From Lachnospiraceae bacterium (GTDB lineage Bacteria; Bacillota; Clostridia; Lachnospirales; Lachnospiraceae): a stretch of 59,231 nucleotides of DNA. Shown here piece by piece: positions 33,880 through 43,383 of this stretch. The stretch lies in contig BLMC01000012.1 of the NCBI GenBank assembly GCA_011959805.1, positions 1-59,231 of the forward strand, given 5' to 3'. Numbering within the stretch: the first letter of the stretch is position 1; each line of letters opens with the position of its first letter. The notes beneath the pieces were generated by a model. The model was not told the DNA's origin and did not search any database. It worked only from the letters and a program-made list of their open reading frames with translations. Position numbers and translations under genes: made by a program.

Positions 33880-34907
33880 TACTCCATCTCCTTTACTTTT
33901 GTTTCAATAAAATCAATTTCTTCATTGGATAAATTATATTTTTTGTAAAGTTGTTTGTCTATTTCTGCTATGGATGTTGACCAATCAATATCAGAAGAGT
34001 TGCTAAAATCTTGCATTGGAATCATTCTCCATGTATCCTTATTATTGTCTTGAGTGATTTTTAGTATTCCAAGCATTGTCCTTGCAAACTTACTTTTTAC
34101 ATATTTTAATGCTTTTTCTGCTTCTGCTTTACTATCAAAGGCACCAATTCCAATAAAAGTCTGAGTATACCCTTCATTTGGTGCGGCAATAATCGGACTA
34201 CTTAAAACCTCTCCCAAAGCCCCTGTTCCATTTACACGAACAACCAATACTTTCCACTTATACAAATTTTCATGTTCAGTGTCTACATACTTTACAGGCA
34301 AATAACGCCATCGGCGTTTATTATTAATAACACCAATAACCGCTACATCATCATCACTATTCTTTTCTTCTGAAAATAGTGGAATCTTATCGAAGATATT
34401 ATTTCTAAAACGTTTATCCTTTCCGTCACTTCCAATGTTATTTTTTAATTCAGGATAATCTAAGTAAAGTTCTTCAAGATTAAATTTATTTTGAATATAT
34501 ACCTTACTCATAAGGCTATCTGCTTCTTCCCTCGGTGCAGCTTTATTTATAATAGAATTCAATTCCATATATGGAGTAAAAACTTTTATTGCACCATAAT
34601 CTTTTGCATTATCATGATGCGTAATGACAACTCCGCCTTTAATATCCGTATTACTAAATACCTTACTACTGTCCTGCTCAAAATATAATACTTTGAGATG
34701 CGGATCTTGTAACATCTGCTCATTCCATTGTTTAGGTGTACTACCTGCATTAAACAAAAATCTTGCGGGATGAATCATCTCAACCGTATTGGCTATTTTA
34801 TACGCCTCTTCTAAAAATTTATGATAAACTGGCGGTGCAAATCCTTTGTTATCTCCAAGTGTTTCATCTTGATAGGGTGGATTCCCTATAACAAAATCAA
34901 ATTTCAT
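33879..34907 (-). CDS. Methylase subunit starting at the NPPY motif
   Basis: A 342-residue protein whose sequence begins KFDFVIGNPPYQDE: catalytic motif IV of Eco57I-type adenine methylases at the very N terminus, with no AdoMet-binding half in front. The remainder resembles the C-terminal part of such methylases (EAYKIANTVEMIHPARFLFN, GGVVITHHD). It begins one base after the stop of the upstream subunit. It presumably works only with the motif I region of the helicase protein or of the 34909-35841 protein; that partnership is inferred. Confidence 0.7.
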   Translation of the reverse strand: MKFDFVIGNPPYQDETLGDNKGFAPPVYHKFLEEAYKIANTVEMIHPARFLFNAGSTPKQWNEQMLQDPHLKVLYFEQDSSKVFSNTDIKGGVVITHHDNAKDYGAIKVFTPYMELNSIINKAAPREEADSLMSKVYIQNKFNLEELYLDYPELKNNIGSDGKDKRFRNNIFDKIPLFSEEKNSDDDVAVIGVINNKRRWRYLPVKYVDTEHENLYKWKVLVVRVNGTGALGEVLSSPIIAAPNEGYTQTFIGIGAFDSKAEAEKALKYVKSKFARTMLGILKITQDNNKDTWRMIPMQDFSNSSDIDWSTSIAEIDKQLYKKYNLSNEEIDFIETKVKEME

Positions 34908-34908
34908 C

Positions 34909-35841
34909 TCATTGACCTTCTTTCTTTAGCGATATAAATAGTATAGATTTACCAGCACGCCAATCATAAATTTTACATGGTACTGCTTCCTGTTCCTCTT
35001 CTTGTTCCTGCTCTTTGCATAAATCAAACATTGTTATTTGTCGAAATTCCTCATAGGGTTTTCCAAATGGAACTGTGTCTTTCAGTCCGTCCATCTGCCA
35101 TATATTCCACGCAATAATATTAGCAATACTTAATATCTCTTTTTCCTCCGGCTCATTCTTCCATCGTTCAAAATAGTATTCTACAAAACTCAACAGAAGA
35201 TTTGCTCTTGCAAGCAATAAATTATCTCCCTGATATTCATATCCATATACGCTCTGAAACGCCCTTGTCGTCCAGTTACACCACTCGTCTTTGTCCTCTG
35301 TATTTTCATTCACTACACGCATTTTACGGTCTAATATTCCAATGCGATTGTGTAGTTTAATATAATCTCCTGTTGATGCATCATATCTGGATACCAAATA
35401 AGGTGCTTCGCCACATGTAATCTCTAATCTCCTTGAATCCACATATTGCATCCAGTTCTTTGTCTCTGGAAACACAATTTTTCCCTTATTTGTAATCCAC
35501 ATTCTGTCTTCCTGCTGATTGAACACATCTTTCTTTCCAAACCATTCTTCATCACACAAATTGTTCATCAAATTACACACCCATGCCGGTGTAAATACTT
35601 CCCCTTTCTTTTTGGTTCGCTCCTGCTGTTCTTCTGAAAATTTACTGATTCTTGGCTGAATCACATCCGGTAAAGATGTAATCTGACTGATTGTAATTTG
35701 GCTTTTATCTGAGTACTCCATTCCGACTAAGTCTGGCGGATCTGTTGCCCATATAATATTTTTTTTGGTTGATTTATCCTGCAATAATATCTTTAATGCC
35801 TTTTTGACGGGATAACATTCAAAATCCACTAATTTTTCCAT
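34909..35841 (-). CDS. Methylase N-terminal-type subunit
   Basis: About 310 residues: KKGEVFTPAWVCNLMNNL, RRLEITCGEAPYLVSRYD, and FQSVYGYEYQGDNLLLARAN, then IIAWNIWQMDGL. These are conserved blocks of proteins annotated as restriction subunit M / Eco57I-type N-terminal. LEITCGEAP stands at the AdoMet-binding motif I position. There is no NPPY. The ATG at 35841 follows GAGGAG at 6 bp and is preferred over 35910. It is the first gene of the system. Confidence 0.7.
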   Translation of the reverse strand: MEKLVDFECYPVKKALKILLQDKSTKKNIIWATDPPDLVGMEYSDKSQITISQITSLPDVIQPRISKFSEEQQERTKKKGEVFTPAWVCNLMNNLCDEEWFGKKDVFNQQEDRMWITNKGKIVFPETKNWMQYVDSRRLEITCGEAPYLVSRYDASTGDYIKLHNRIGILDRKMRVVNENTEDKDEWCNWTTRAFQSVYGYEYQGDNLLLARANLLLSFVEYYFERWKNEPEEKEILSIANIIAWNIWQMDGLKDTVPFGKPYEEFRQITMFDLCKEQEQEEEQEAVPCKIYDWRAGKSILFISLKKEGQ

Positions 35842-35986
35842 ATAAAACTCCTCAAATATGAGAATATACTTCCCATACTCTATAATAAATGATTTATCAT
35901 GAAAACGCAATACAGTTCATGACAATAAAGCAATAATATGAAAGCTGAAAATAGCTGCCGATACAATATTGCCGGCAGCTACCTTC

Positions 35987-36340
35987 TTATAATACAAATA
36001 TAATTTCTTCCCTCACAATCTCCTCCGCCCTCGCCCGAATATTATTCATTCGCTTTACCCAAAGCATCTGATTCTGCGCCTTTAACTGTTCCGTCACTCC
36101 CTCCCGCTTTGCCATCTGCTCCACCAACAAATCAAATCTTTCCTCTGCCTGTTCCTGTATCATAAGTAAATGTTTTTTTAATTCATCTGACAACAGCAAT
36201 CCCGAATAAATACCTCTCCTGTGGTTTTCCAAATAGGATTTCCTCATCAGTCCAAATTTCCTCAACTCTCCCTCCGGTTCCGGATTAGAAATTAAGTTCG
36301 GTATCAAATAATCTCCACATTTCTCATACGTTAAATTCAT
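35987..36340 (-). CDS. tnpV: TnpV-like transposon-encoded protein
   Basis: A 117-residue protein with the TnpV signature: a TYEKCGDYLIPNL start, LRKFGLMRKSYLENHRRGIYSGLL, and a coiled-coil C terminus. TnpV-like proteins are frequent in Tn4451-type and related Clostridial mobilisable elements; their role is unknown. It lies 20 bp after the relaxase gene and is probably co-transcribed. Confidence 0.8.
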   Translation of the reverse strand: MNLTYEKCGDYLIPNLISNPEPEGELRKFGLMRKSYLENHRRGIYSGLLLSDELKKHLLMIQEQAEERFDLLVEQMAKREGVTEQLKAQNQMLWVKRMNNIRARAEEIVREEIIFVL

Positions 36341-36360
36341 AGTATTGTCCTCTCTCTTTC

Positions 36361-37755
36361 TTATAAGCTAATATCATGCTTTTTATTAGTTTTTTCTTTT
36401 TCCTGTTTATCTCTCTCAATCCCTAAATACTGCCTTATATTTTTCAACTGCTTATCCGCTTCAACCACCTCTTTTTCTGCTGTCTGGTATGTTTTTTTCA
36501 ACTTTGCTTTTTGCACTGTCATTGCATCATATTTCGCCTGCATCTTTTCCACATCCAGCGAAGTTGTCTTTATCTCGTACCGCTTCAGCATATTTTCAGC
36601 GCCGCCAAACAGAATAATCTGTGTTTCATGGCTTCGGAAATAGGCATCCTGATCCTTCGCTTTCTCATATCCTCTTTGGTATTTCCTGTTTGCCATATAC
36701 TGTTTTGCATATTTTAGGATTTCTGCTTTTGCTTTCATCTCATGCTCTAAGTCCACAATCGCGCTTCTTGCCGCTTTTGCCGTTGCGTTTTTCTCTGCTA
36801 TTTTCCATTCCAGTTCCTCTACAGAGCCACCTTCTGCATAACTCGCCGCAGCAATCTTTAAATTCTGTATATCCGCCCAATGTTTTAACGCACCATTCTC
36901 TTGAAACTTCTCCTGATCCGTATCAATCAAAGTGCGCTTTGCATCTGGTCGCTTCGGAAAGGGAAATTTCTTTTTTACGGGAAAATTTTCCTGTGTCATT
37001 ACACGTTTTTTAATCCGCTCTCTGATTGCTTCTTTCGTATATCCCACACCAAAATTTCTTTCACTGACACGTGTAAATCGGCTCTGTCCCAATGCGCAAA
37101 ATGACAAATATTTCAATGCCTTGTCTCCAAAAGTTTCCCCTTTCACCTCGTATCCTTTTGTCTGCATCCGACTGATAAAATCTTCATAGCTGTACGCTTC
37201 ATGAACGGCATTGTCCATATCATATTTCATCTGTGCTTTCCACGAAGTTCCCGCCTTTGCCATCTGCCGCTCATAATGTGTCATGCCTTTTTGCCCTGCC
37301 GGAATAATAACCGACAATCCATGTTCCTTGCACAGTTCGTCCGACAGATTCCGTATATGCCTGTAAGTACGCTTGCAGTCATTGTATTTTTTATGTTCTA
37401 CATTATCAACTGCACAAAAAATAATATGATTATGGTAATGTTCCTTATCTATGTGCGTTGCAATGACATAACTGTATTTATCTTCCAACAGCTTGTCCGC
37501 CAGTTCCATCCCCACCTTATGTGCCGTATCAAAATCCACTTCTCCGGGTGCAAATGACTGAATCAAATGAAACGCCTGCTTATCACCCACGCCGGAAGAC
37601 TTTGATAATGCATCCATAAAATCATAATGTGCTGTTTCTATCCCACAGGCAAAGGAATCTATTAGAATCTGTCCGTCAGTTTTCTCCAGATTGCAGATAT
37701 ATTTTAATGCTTTCTGTACGGTTGCTTTGACAGCATGGATTCGTGTGTACGCCAT
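36361..37755 (-). CDS. MobP-type relaxase (E4)
   Basis: A 464-residue relaxase of the MobA/VirD2-like (MobP) group. The N-terminal ~230 residues contain a YICN... lead-in, HLIQSFAPGE and the histidine metal motif THIDKEHYHNHIIF. A linker and a coiled-coil C-terminal half follow. It nicks the oriT located upstream of mobC. The start, behind AAAGAGGT, lies 52 bp inside the mobC gene in another frame. It is unrelated to the MobV relaxases of E2 and E3. Confidence 0.85.
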   Translation of the reverse strand: MAYTRIHAVKATVQKALKYICNLEKTDGQILIDSFACGIETAHYDFMDALSKSSGVGDKQAFHLIQSFAPGEVDFDTAHKVGMELADKLLEDKYSYVIATHIDKEHYHNHIIFCAVDNVEHKKYNDCKRTYRHIRNLSDELCKEHGLSVIIPAGQKGMTHYERQMAKAGTSWKAQMKYDMDNAVHEAYSYEDFISRMQTKGYEVKGETFGDKALKYLSFCALGQSRFTRVSERNFGVGYTKEAIRERIKKRVMTQENFPVKKKFPFPKRPDAKRTLIDTDQEKFQENGALKHWADIQNLKIAAASYAEGGSVEELEWKIAEKNATAKAARSAIVDLEHEMKAKAEILKYAKQYMANRKYQRGYEKAKDQDAYFRSHETQIILFGGAENMLKRYEIKTTSLDVEKMQAKYDAMTVQKAKLKKTYQTAEKEVVEADKQLKNIRQYLGIERDKQEKEKTNKKHDISL

Positions 37756-38045
37756 ACCTCTTTCATCAGCTCCTTCACTTCTTCTATATCATCCTGATAA
37801 GTGTTACCCGTAGAACTTATCCTTGCCGCTATCTGATTTAGGCTTTTGCTGATTCTGCTTAGATTAACATTGTAGTCATGCAACTCCGAATAATCTACAA
37901 AATAGGTATATCCATACAAAATCAAATGCCGCAAATAATCATTTTTGTTCTTGTATTCTGTATTTTTACATTTAGCATCCAAAATATATTTCTCATCATC
38001 ACTCAGGCGCAAAATAATCTGATTGCTACGTTTTCGTTTTTCCAT
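37704..38045 (-). CDS. mobC: MobC-like relaxosome protein
   Basis: A 113-residue basic protein with a ribbon-helix-helix start (NQIILRLSDDEKYILDAKC) and a C-terminal helical part (NLSRISKSLNQIAARI), the standard MobC layout. MobC binds oriT and helps the relaxase open it. GGAGG precedes the ATG at 38045. It overlaps the relaxase gene by 52 bp. The oriT-like region lies directly upstream. Confidence 0.8.
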   Translation of the reverse strand: MEKRKRSNQIILRLSDDEKYILDAKCKNTEYKNKNDYLRHLILYGYTYFVDYSELHDYNVNLSRISKSLNQIAARISSTGNTYQDDIEEVKELMKEVWRTHESMLSKQPYRKH

Positions 38046-38119
38046 TCTCAACCTCCATCGTTTTATTGTCCAAAATTGATGTTATTGCTTTCTTGCTCCG
38101 CATTCCGTTCTATATGTAT

Positions 38120-38321
<202 letters not shown>

Positions 38322-38368
38322 TTATTGCCCTGTCTGCTAAAACTGCTCTTATTTCTGCTATTTTTTCC

Positions 38369-38701
38369 TCAAAATAAATCCTCCAGTGCATCTAACACAT
38401 CTTCACTGATTTTTGGCAGATGATTGTCCTCTTTTTCTGCCAATTTCCCCATTTCTACCGTAGGCAATGCAGTTTGCCCTCGCAGCAGATTCCCCATCTC
38501 GCTTCTGAAACGCTCCCAATAGCTTTCAGATATCTCCGCTTTATTCTCTGCATCCGCATTTTCAAAGTAGCGGATAAGCGACTTGATTATGACTTTTGAA
38601 TAAGTCTTCTCCACCGACTTATCCATTGTCTGCATATAATCCCATGCTTTCCTATGTTCCTCTTTATCGAGATTGAAGCGGATATTGATATTCTTTATCA
38701 T
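38369..38701 (-). CDS. ParR/StbB-like partner of ParM
   Basis: A 110-residue protein: an INIRFNLDKEEHRKAWDYM start suggests a DNA-binding ribbon-helix-helix, with an acidic C terminus (SEDVLDALEDLF) that could bind the actin-like filament. The ATG overlaps the stop of the ParM-like gene (ATGA), typical for par operons. It probably links element DNA to the filament during partition. The family call rests on context and length. Confidence 0.6.
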   Translation of the reverse strand: MIKNINIRFNLDKEEHRKAWDYMQTMDKSVEKTYSKVIIKSLIRYFENADAENKAEISESYWERFRSEMGNLLRGQTALPTVEMGKLAEKEDNHLPKISEDVLDALEDLF

Positions 38702-39630
38702 GACGCCTTTCCTCTGCTCTGTGTCCGTTTCAAGGTCTGTAACGCCAATACCTCATACCCTTTTGCCGTTGCACAAATATCCTGAATAATCACTACTCTG
38801 TCCGCATCATACTCCGCAAAATTCTTTATCAAACAGCCGCCACCGCCTATTACATACAGTTTCATCAGATCGGGATTATAGCCATATTCCCGCAGCTTAC
38901 TGAATACCTGCATTACATAATCCTTTGCCACTTCTGAAACTGCCTGTATGTATCGTTCGGGAATATCCGCAGTTCCTTTGCGGAATATTTCCTCAATAAT
39001 ATGATCCGGAACCTCGCACTGACAGTTTCGCATAACCTCATTTCTTGCTTTTTTCATACACTGATACACGCCAAACTGTTCGGTAAAGATTTTGCCCGCT
39101 AAAGGCTTTCCATTCTGCATAAATGCCACATTCATCGTCCCATTGCCGATATCCGCCAATACGGTATTCCCTCTGATATCTCCATCATAATTGATAAATG
39201 CGGCATACCCCTGTGGATGAATGGACGCATCCGCAATAACCACATGATAGGATTCTCCGTTATACTTGAAATGTACATCCTTTTCACACAGCAGATACTC
39301 CCGAAAACTTTCTTTCTGTTCCTTTACCCAGAATAATGGAACTCCGGCTGCTAAATGAAGAACTGCCTCATTCTTTCCCCTGAATTTAAGTTCTTCCGCA
39401 ACAGCCGCAAGTGTTAATATCCAATAATCCTCATCATTGATTTTCTGTACCTGAAACTCCTTATGACCGCCGCCGATTCCGTATTCTTTTCCTTTGTACT
39501 CTAATGCCGTCGCTCCCAACTGCACCTCTTTTTCCACGCTGGCAGCAAAAACCCTATGTGCCGTTTTCATGTTGCCATATCCATGATCCACGCCTAAAAT
39601 CAATTTCCCGTTATAATATAATTCCTGCAT
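38698..39630 (-). CDS. parM: ParM/StbA-like actin homologue
   Basis: About 310 residues with the actin-ATPase signatures LGVDHGYGNMKTA (phosphate 1), VLADIGNGTMNVAF (phosphate 2) and LYVIGGGGCLIKNF (adenosine). Such proteins form filaments that segregate low-copy plasmids. On an integrative element it suggests a period of autonomous replication. The ATG at 39630 follows GGAGGAA. It is followed by the overlapping ParR-like gene. Confidence 0.85.
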   Translation of the reverse strand: MQELYYNGKLILGVDHGYGNMKTAHRVFAASVEKEVQLGATALEYKGKEYGIGGGHKEFQVQKINDEDYWILTLAAVAEELKFRGKNEAVLHLAAGVPLFWVKEQKESFREYLLCEKDVHFKYNGESYHVVIADASIHPQGYAAFINYDGDIRGNTVLADIGNGTMNVAFMQNGKPLAGKIFTEQFGVYQCMKKARNEVMRNCQCEVPDHIIEEIFRKGTADIPERYIQAVSEVAKDYVMQVFSKLREYGYNPDLMKLYVIGGGGCLIKNFAEYDADRVVIIQDICATAKGYEVLALQTLKRTQSRGKAS

Positions 39631-39681
39631 GATAAATTCCTCCAATTTTTAAAATTTCTATCTACAACACAAGATTGCTGT

Positions 39682-40710
39682 CTATACCTCGTTTCTTCCA
39701 TTACCGTACTCATAATAATTTACTTCCGCACTGTAATAATTACTAATCGTATTCGGAGCATTATAAAGTGTTGTCAGCAGATATGCCTTGATATTCGCTA
39801 TATGAGTGGTGGTCTTTTCCATGCTGTCTAATACATAACGGATATGCTCTGAATCAAGCTTTAGAAATTTCCCCTTGACTAACTCATATGGATAATCTGT
39901 ACCGCCGATACGGATACTTTTTCTCTGTACTGCCACCACATCAACGATGATTTCTACCAGCTCGTCCAGCAATTCGTACTGATATTTCATATCTGCTTTC
40001 AGATTCTCATAATCTATATTTTCCTTTACAATCTGCGTATAAATCTCTATCGTATCCATCTGATCCATATCTGCTTCTCCCTGATTGATGGATAGATAAT
40101 CTTTATTAGTATTCTCTATAGTATTCTTTGTATTTGTCTCCCCTTTTAGGGAGAGACCTGTCACCTTTGAAGTAGTACCCTCCCTCTTTTCAAGAATACC
40201 CCTCTCTCCTTCTACAGATAAAGGTATCTCCTTTGGCGGTGAGAGTGTATTATCCTCAATCTCTTCCGGAAATGTTACTTCATACAGCCTTTGGGGAATT
40301 AACTCAATAAACAGCACATTATTCAAAATCTGTCCCCTTACTTGGATTGTTTTGAAGATACGTTTGATAATTCCCATTTTCTCAAGAGCTTTTACCGCCT
40401 CTGTTGCCTGCTTCTTTGACAATCCGAAAGTGTCTGCCATCTGATCATAGCTACGCTGTAGGTAATCATCACGGAATTTCTTTTTCATACCAATTAACTG
40501 TCCGCTTTCCTCATCCCGTTCTTCTTTTGGTCGATACCAATATACGATATCAGCTAAAATGTGAATCGCATTATTATGTGGTGCACCATTCGGGTATCTG
40601 ATTGTCTTAAACCACACCATAGGAATTACATTTCCTGTAAAATTCATGGTTCCAACTTCATCCACAATGGGATTTCCCGTTGAATACCGAAATGTCTTTT
40701 TATATCCCAT
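39682..40710 (-). CDS. RepA_N/DUF6017 replication initiator (E4)
   Basis: A 342-residue protein. The N-terminal ~130 residues form a winged-helix replication initiator domain (NVIPMVWFKTIR, NAIHILADIVYWY, MADTFGLSKKQATEAVKALEK). A low-complexity linker is followed by DUF6017 (about 230-330: IVKENIDYE, IRIGGTDYPYELVKGKFLKL, IKAYLLTTLYNAP). It probably starts rolling-circle or theta replication of the excised element. AGGGAAAGG precedes the ATG. E1 has a broken homologue. Confidence 0.85.
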   Translation of the reverse strand: MGYKKTFRYSTGNPIVDEVGTMNFTGNVIPMVWFKTIRYPNGAPHNNAIHILADIVYWYRPKEERDEESGQLIGMKKKFRDDYLQRSYDQMADTFGLSKKQATEAVKALEKMGIIKRIFKTIQVRGQILNNVLFIELIPQRLYEVTFPEEIEDNTLSPPKEIPLSVEGERGILEKREGTTSKVTGLSLKGETNTKNTIENTNKDYLSINQGEADMDQMDTIEIYTQIVKENIDYENLKADMKYQYELLDELVEIIVDVVAVQRKSIRIGGTDYPYELVKGKFLKLDSEHIRYVLDSMEKTTTHIANIKAYLLTTLYNAPNTISNYYSAEVNYYEYGNGRNEV

Positions 40711-40748
40711 CCTTTCCCTCTTTTCGCAATTTGATATTTACTTCAAAG

Positions 40749-40795
40749 AGAGCCTTTGTTATACTGAATTTGCAATCTGAGTATAGTAAGGCTCT
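40749..40795. promoter_or_regulatory. Inverted repeat/promoter between integrase and rep (E4)
   Basis: AGAGCC (40749-40754) pairs with GGCTCT (40790-40795). A minus-strand AGTATAAC -10-like box lies inside, as in the other elements, upstream of the initiator gene. Confidence 0.5.
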
Positions 40796-40802
40796 GCTTT
40801 GC

Positions 40803-41906
40803 TTACTCCGAAATGCCCTTGTTACCAGCAGGGGCATTTTCTTTTATTCCTGCCATCTTGTCCAGCATATCCGCTACCTTTTTCTGCTCTGACGGATATA
40901 AATGCCCATAAGTATTCAATGTGATCCGGATATCTTTGTGTCCAAGACGTTCTTTAATAATCATAGGCTGAACCCCAAGATGTATGAGATAGGCGCAGCT
41001 TGAATGTCTTAGGTCGTGGACACGGATATATTTGACTCCCGCTTTATCTGCATGGCGTTTCATCACATGCTGTACTGCCTCCGGCACAACTGCAAAAATC
41101 CTTTCATCTGCGGGCAGTTTATACATAGATGCCATATATGCTTTTAACTCTTCCGCCAGAAATTCAGGAATAATCACCGTCCGCACAGATTCCCTTGTTT
41201 TAGGTTCTGTAATCTCGTCCTTTCCCTTGTGCCGGAAGTATGTCTTAGTAATTGATATTCTTTTGTTTACTGTATCAATATCCGATGCTGTGAGCGCTAG
41301 GGCTTCGCCAATCCTACAGCCACTATAAAACAGCAAATCAAACAAGACATGATATTTGCTCCCATCTTCAAAGGTGTTTATAAAACAATTAAATTCATCT
41401 AATGTCCAGAATTGTAACTGCTTTTTATCTGCATCTGCTCTGCCCATGCGCTTTACTTTCGTGCAGGGATTATCTTTTAAGTTGTAAATTTTTGTGGCAT
41501 GAGTAAATAACGCCGTCATCTGATTTTGGAGCATCCGCTGATAAGTTTCCTTAAATCCTCTGGATCGTATTTCATTCTGCCACTGGATAATATCCGCTGG
41601 TGTTATATTATCCATAGCCTTATTACCTAACAGCGGAATAATGTGATGTTCAATCATATAACGCTTATTCCGAATCGTGCGCTGTTTCAATTCGCCATCT
41701 TTATCCCTGAAATATACCTCTACGAAATCCGTCAGCTTCATATTCATATCTGTTTTTGACGCCAACAGCGTATTACGCTCCCATTCCAAGGCTTCTTTTT
41801 TACTCGCAAATCCTCGTTTTTTCTTATGCTTTTTCTTGCCCTGCCAGTCCTCTACCCATATTTGTGAAGTCCATGTGCCTTTTTCTGTATCTTTGGACAC
41901 TGCCAT
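40803..41906 (-). CDS. int: Tyrosine integrase (E4)
   Basis: About 367 residues. The N-terminal arm-binding region (GTWTSQIWVEDWQGKKKHKK) is followed by the core-binding domain and a catalytic domain with SGCRIGE, HDLRHSS, LGHKD and NTYGHLY. It is complete. The ATG at 41906, behind GGGAG, starts where the homologues start; the longer frame to 41963 would overlap xis. It recombines with the tuf 3' end. Its likely arm sites are the GTAGCC pairs at 25198-25214 and 44092-44108. Confidence 0.9.
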   Translation of the reverse strand: MAVSKDTEKGTWTSQIWVEDWQGKKKHKKKRGFASKKEALEWERNTLLASKTDMNMKLTDFVEVYFRDKDGELKQRTIRNKRYMIEHHIIPLLGNKAMDNITPADIIQWQNEIRSRGFKETYQRMLQNQMTALFTHATKIYNLKDNPCTKVKRMGRADADKKQLQFWTLDEFNCFINTFEDGSKYHVLFDLLFYSGCRIGEALALTASDIDTVNKRISITKTYFRHKGKDEITEPKTRESVRTVIIPEFLAEELKAYMASMYKLPADERIFAVVPEAVQHVMKRHADKAGVKYIRVHDLRHSSCAYLIHLGVQPMIIKERLGHKDIRITLNTYGHLYPSEQKKVADMLDKMAGIKENAPAGNKGISE

Positions 41907-41925
41907 TCCACAATCACTCCCTTCT

Positions 41926-42120
41926 TTATACGATATTTCTTTTTCCGAAGTAAAATCTTTCACTCCAATATGTACGTGGCACTTTCGCCTGTACCGTCAT
42001 ATATCCGGCAGCCGCCAATTCTTCGTTAAGCTGACGGATAATGCGATACCCCTTCTGCTTTGACACGCCCAGTTCCCGCGCGACATCATCAACAGTCATC
42101 ATATAGTTTGTCTTTTCCAT
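41926..42120 (-). CDS. xis: Excisionase-like helix-turn-helix protein (E4)
   Basis: A 64-residue protein with HTH TVDDVARELGVSKQKGYRII. The C-terminal VPRTYWSERFYFG corresponds to the FWEKKFYGY end of the others. AAAGGAG precedes the ATG. A probable directionality factor, upstream of the integrase. Confidence 0.8.
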   Translation of the reverse strand: MEKTNYMMTVDDVARELGVSKQKGYRIIRQLNEELAAAGYMTVQAKVPRTYWSERFYFGKRNIV

Positions 42121-42275
42121 GTCAGTTCTCCTTTCGCATTATATTTTCTCTAATTACGCGTTTCGTATTTAGATTAATCTTATATTATTACTCATTGCGT
42201 ATTTTGTCAATACTATTTTAAAATTATTTTTTGATATTTACGAATTGCATAATGTGTTGTGCAGTGTTATAATAT
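42121..42275. promoter_or_regulatory. Divergent operator/promoter region of E4
   Basis: TACGCGTTTCGTA, TGCGTA and TTACGAA boxes (about 42156-42247) resemble the TTCGTA boxes of E2. A TATAAT box at 42269-42274 reads toward the HEPN-like gene and repressor. Confidence 0.5.
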
Positions 42276-42351
42276 ACAAGATAACTTTTCTATTTTTGTC
42301 ACTAACGTGGCAATCGGTATACTGTATGAGGAAAATAGCATAAGGAAATGG

Positions 42352-42783
42352 ATGGATGAATTAATGGATAGAGATCAATTTAAGCTTATACACAGCGAAC
42401 TAATTCAACAAGTTCAATGTATAGAAAATAATTTGAAGATAATATATGCCGCAATGTGCAAAGGAAATTTTAACAACAATCTAAAGTCCGTTGAGAAAAT
42501 GAACTTGGGTAAGATAGCGAGAGAACTTGAAGAACTCGACAATAGTGATGATATGCCTGAATTTTCTGAAGAAGAATACAACACGATAGATGAAATCAGG
42601 GAAATAAGAAATTATTGGTGCCATCAATGTTACTTAGATTATATCTATATCGAAAATGATTATGAACGGGAGAAAGCATTTCAAAAAGTTGCTAAAAAAT
42701 TGCATTATGACGAATATAGGACATATGACTTATTTAAAAAAACGGAAGAAATGCGTTTGATTATTATAAGAAAATATAGATAA
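42352..42783 (+). CDS. HEPN-like protein inserted between xis and repressor
   Basis: About 143 residues, mostly helical, with RNYWCH (an R-x4-H motif) near the middle, the catalytic signature of HEPN ribonucleases. HEPN proteins serve in abortive infection and toxin systems. The ATG at 42352 after AAGGAA is chosen because TATAAT (42269) lies inside the longer frame to 42259; 42364 is also possible. It is read together with the repressor gene 64 bp downstream. No such gene exists at this place in E1-E3. Confidence 0.55.
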   Translation: MDELMDRDQFKLIHSELIQQVQCIENNLKIIYAAMCKGNFNNNLKSVEKMNLGKIARELEELDNSDDMPEFSEEEYNTIDEIREIRNYWCHQCYLDYIYIENDYEREKAFQKVAKKLHYDEYRTYDLFKKTEEMRLIIIRKYR

Positions 42784-42847
42784 TGTAGGAAATGTTTATG
42801 TTTATGAGAATGAAATAAAAAATTTGAGCAGAAAGGAATACATATTT

Positions 42848-43312
42848 ATGGGTTACGGTCAAAATCTAAAAGATATTTTAGACAACAAAGGCATGACAGT
42901 AAAAGAACTTGCGCTAAAGGCGAAAATCGCGCCTACAACACTTTATTCGATTATCCAGCGGGACACTGCTATCCGTTTTGACACTGCACTTAGAATTTCT
43001 AATATATTGGATATCCCCATCAGTTCTATCTGCAAGGATAACCCCTATGACGATATCGAAACCTTACCAGCACTTCCGTCTGACAGCGAAAAGCGGAATA
43101 TCAACAGTCACAAGAACGCCTATATATCAGATCGCACCGCCCACATATTGAAAAAATTTGATTACACAGAGCTGCCTATGGTAGATGAATTGATTGCGGA
43201 TTTATATGTACTGGACGATATAACCAGACGTGATTTGTTTGAATATGCAAAAATGCTGAAGAAAAATCATACCTCTCCTGAAAGAGCCGCTGATTTAAAA
43301 GATATAAAATAA
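42848..43312 (+). CDS. XRE/Cro-type repressor (E4)
   Basis: A 154-residue protein of the same subfamily as the E2 repressor: MTVKELALKAKIAPTTLYSIIQ, AIRFDTALRISNILDIPI, and a helical C-terminal part. The ATG at 42848 aligns with the E2 start; the frame from 42824 adds eight residues without support. It likely represses xis/int through the TACG-type boxes, and here also controls the HEPN-like gene in front of it. Confidence 0.8.
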   Translation: MGYGQNLKDILDNKGMTVKELALKAKIAPTTLYSIIQRDTAIRFDTALRISNILDIPISSICKDNPYDDIETLPALPSDSEKRNINSHKNAYISDRTAHILKKFDYTELPMVDELIADLYVLDDITRRDLFEYAKMLKKNHTSPERAADLKDIK

Positions 43313-43383
43313 TAATAGTATGATGCTTAATACATCAACCAATACGGAAAGGATAACATTATATTTGTTATGGGTATATACAT

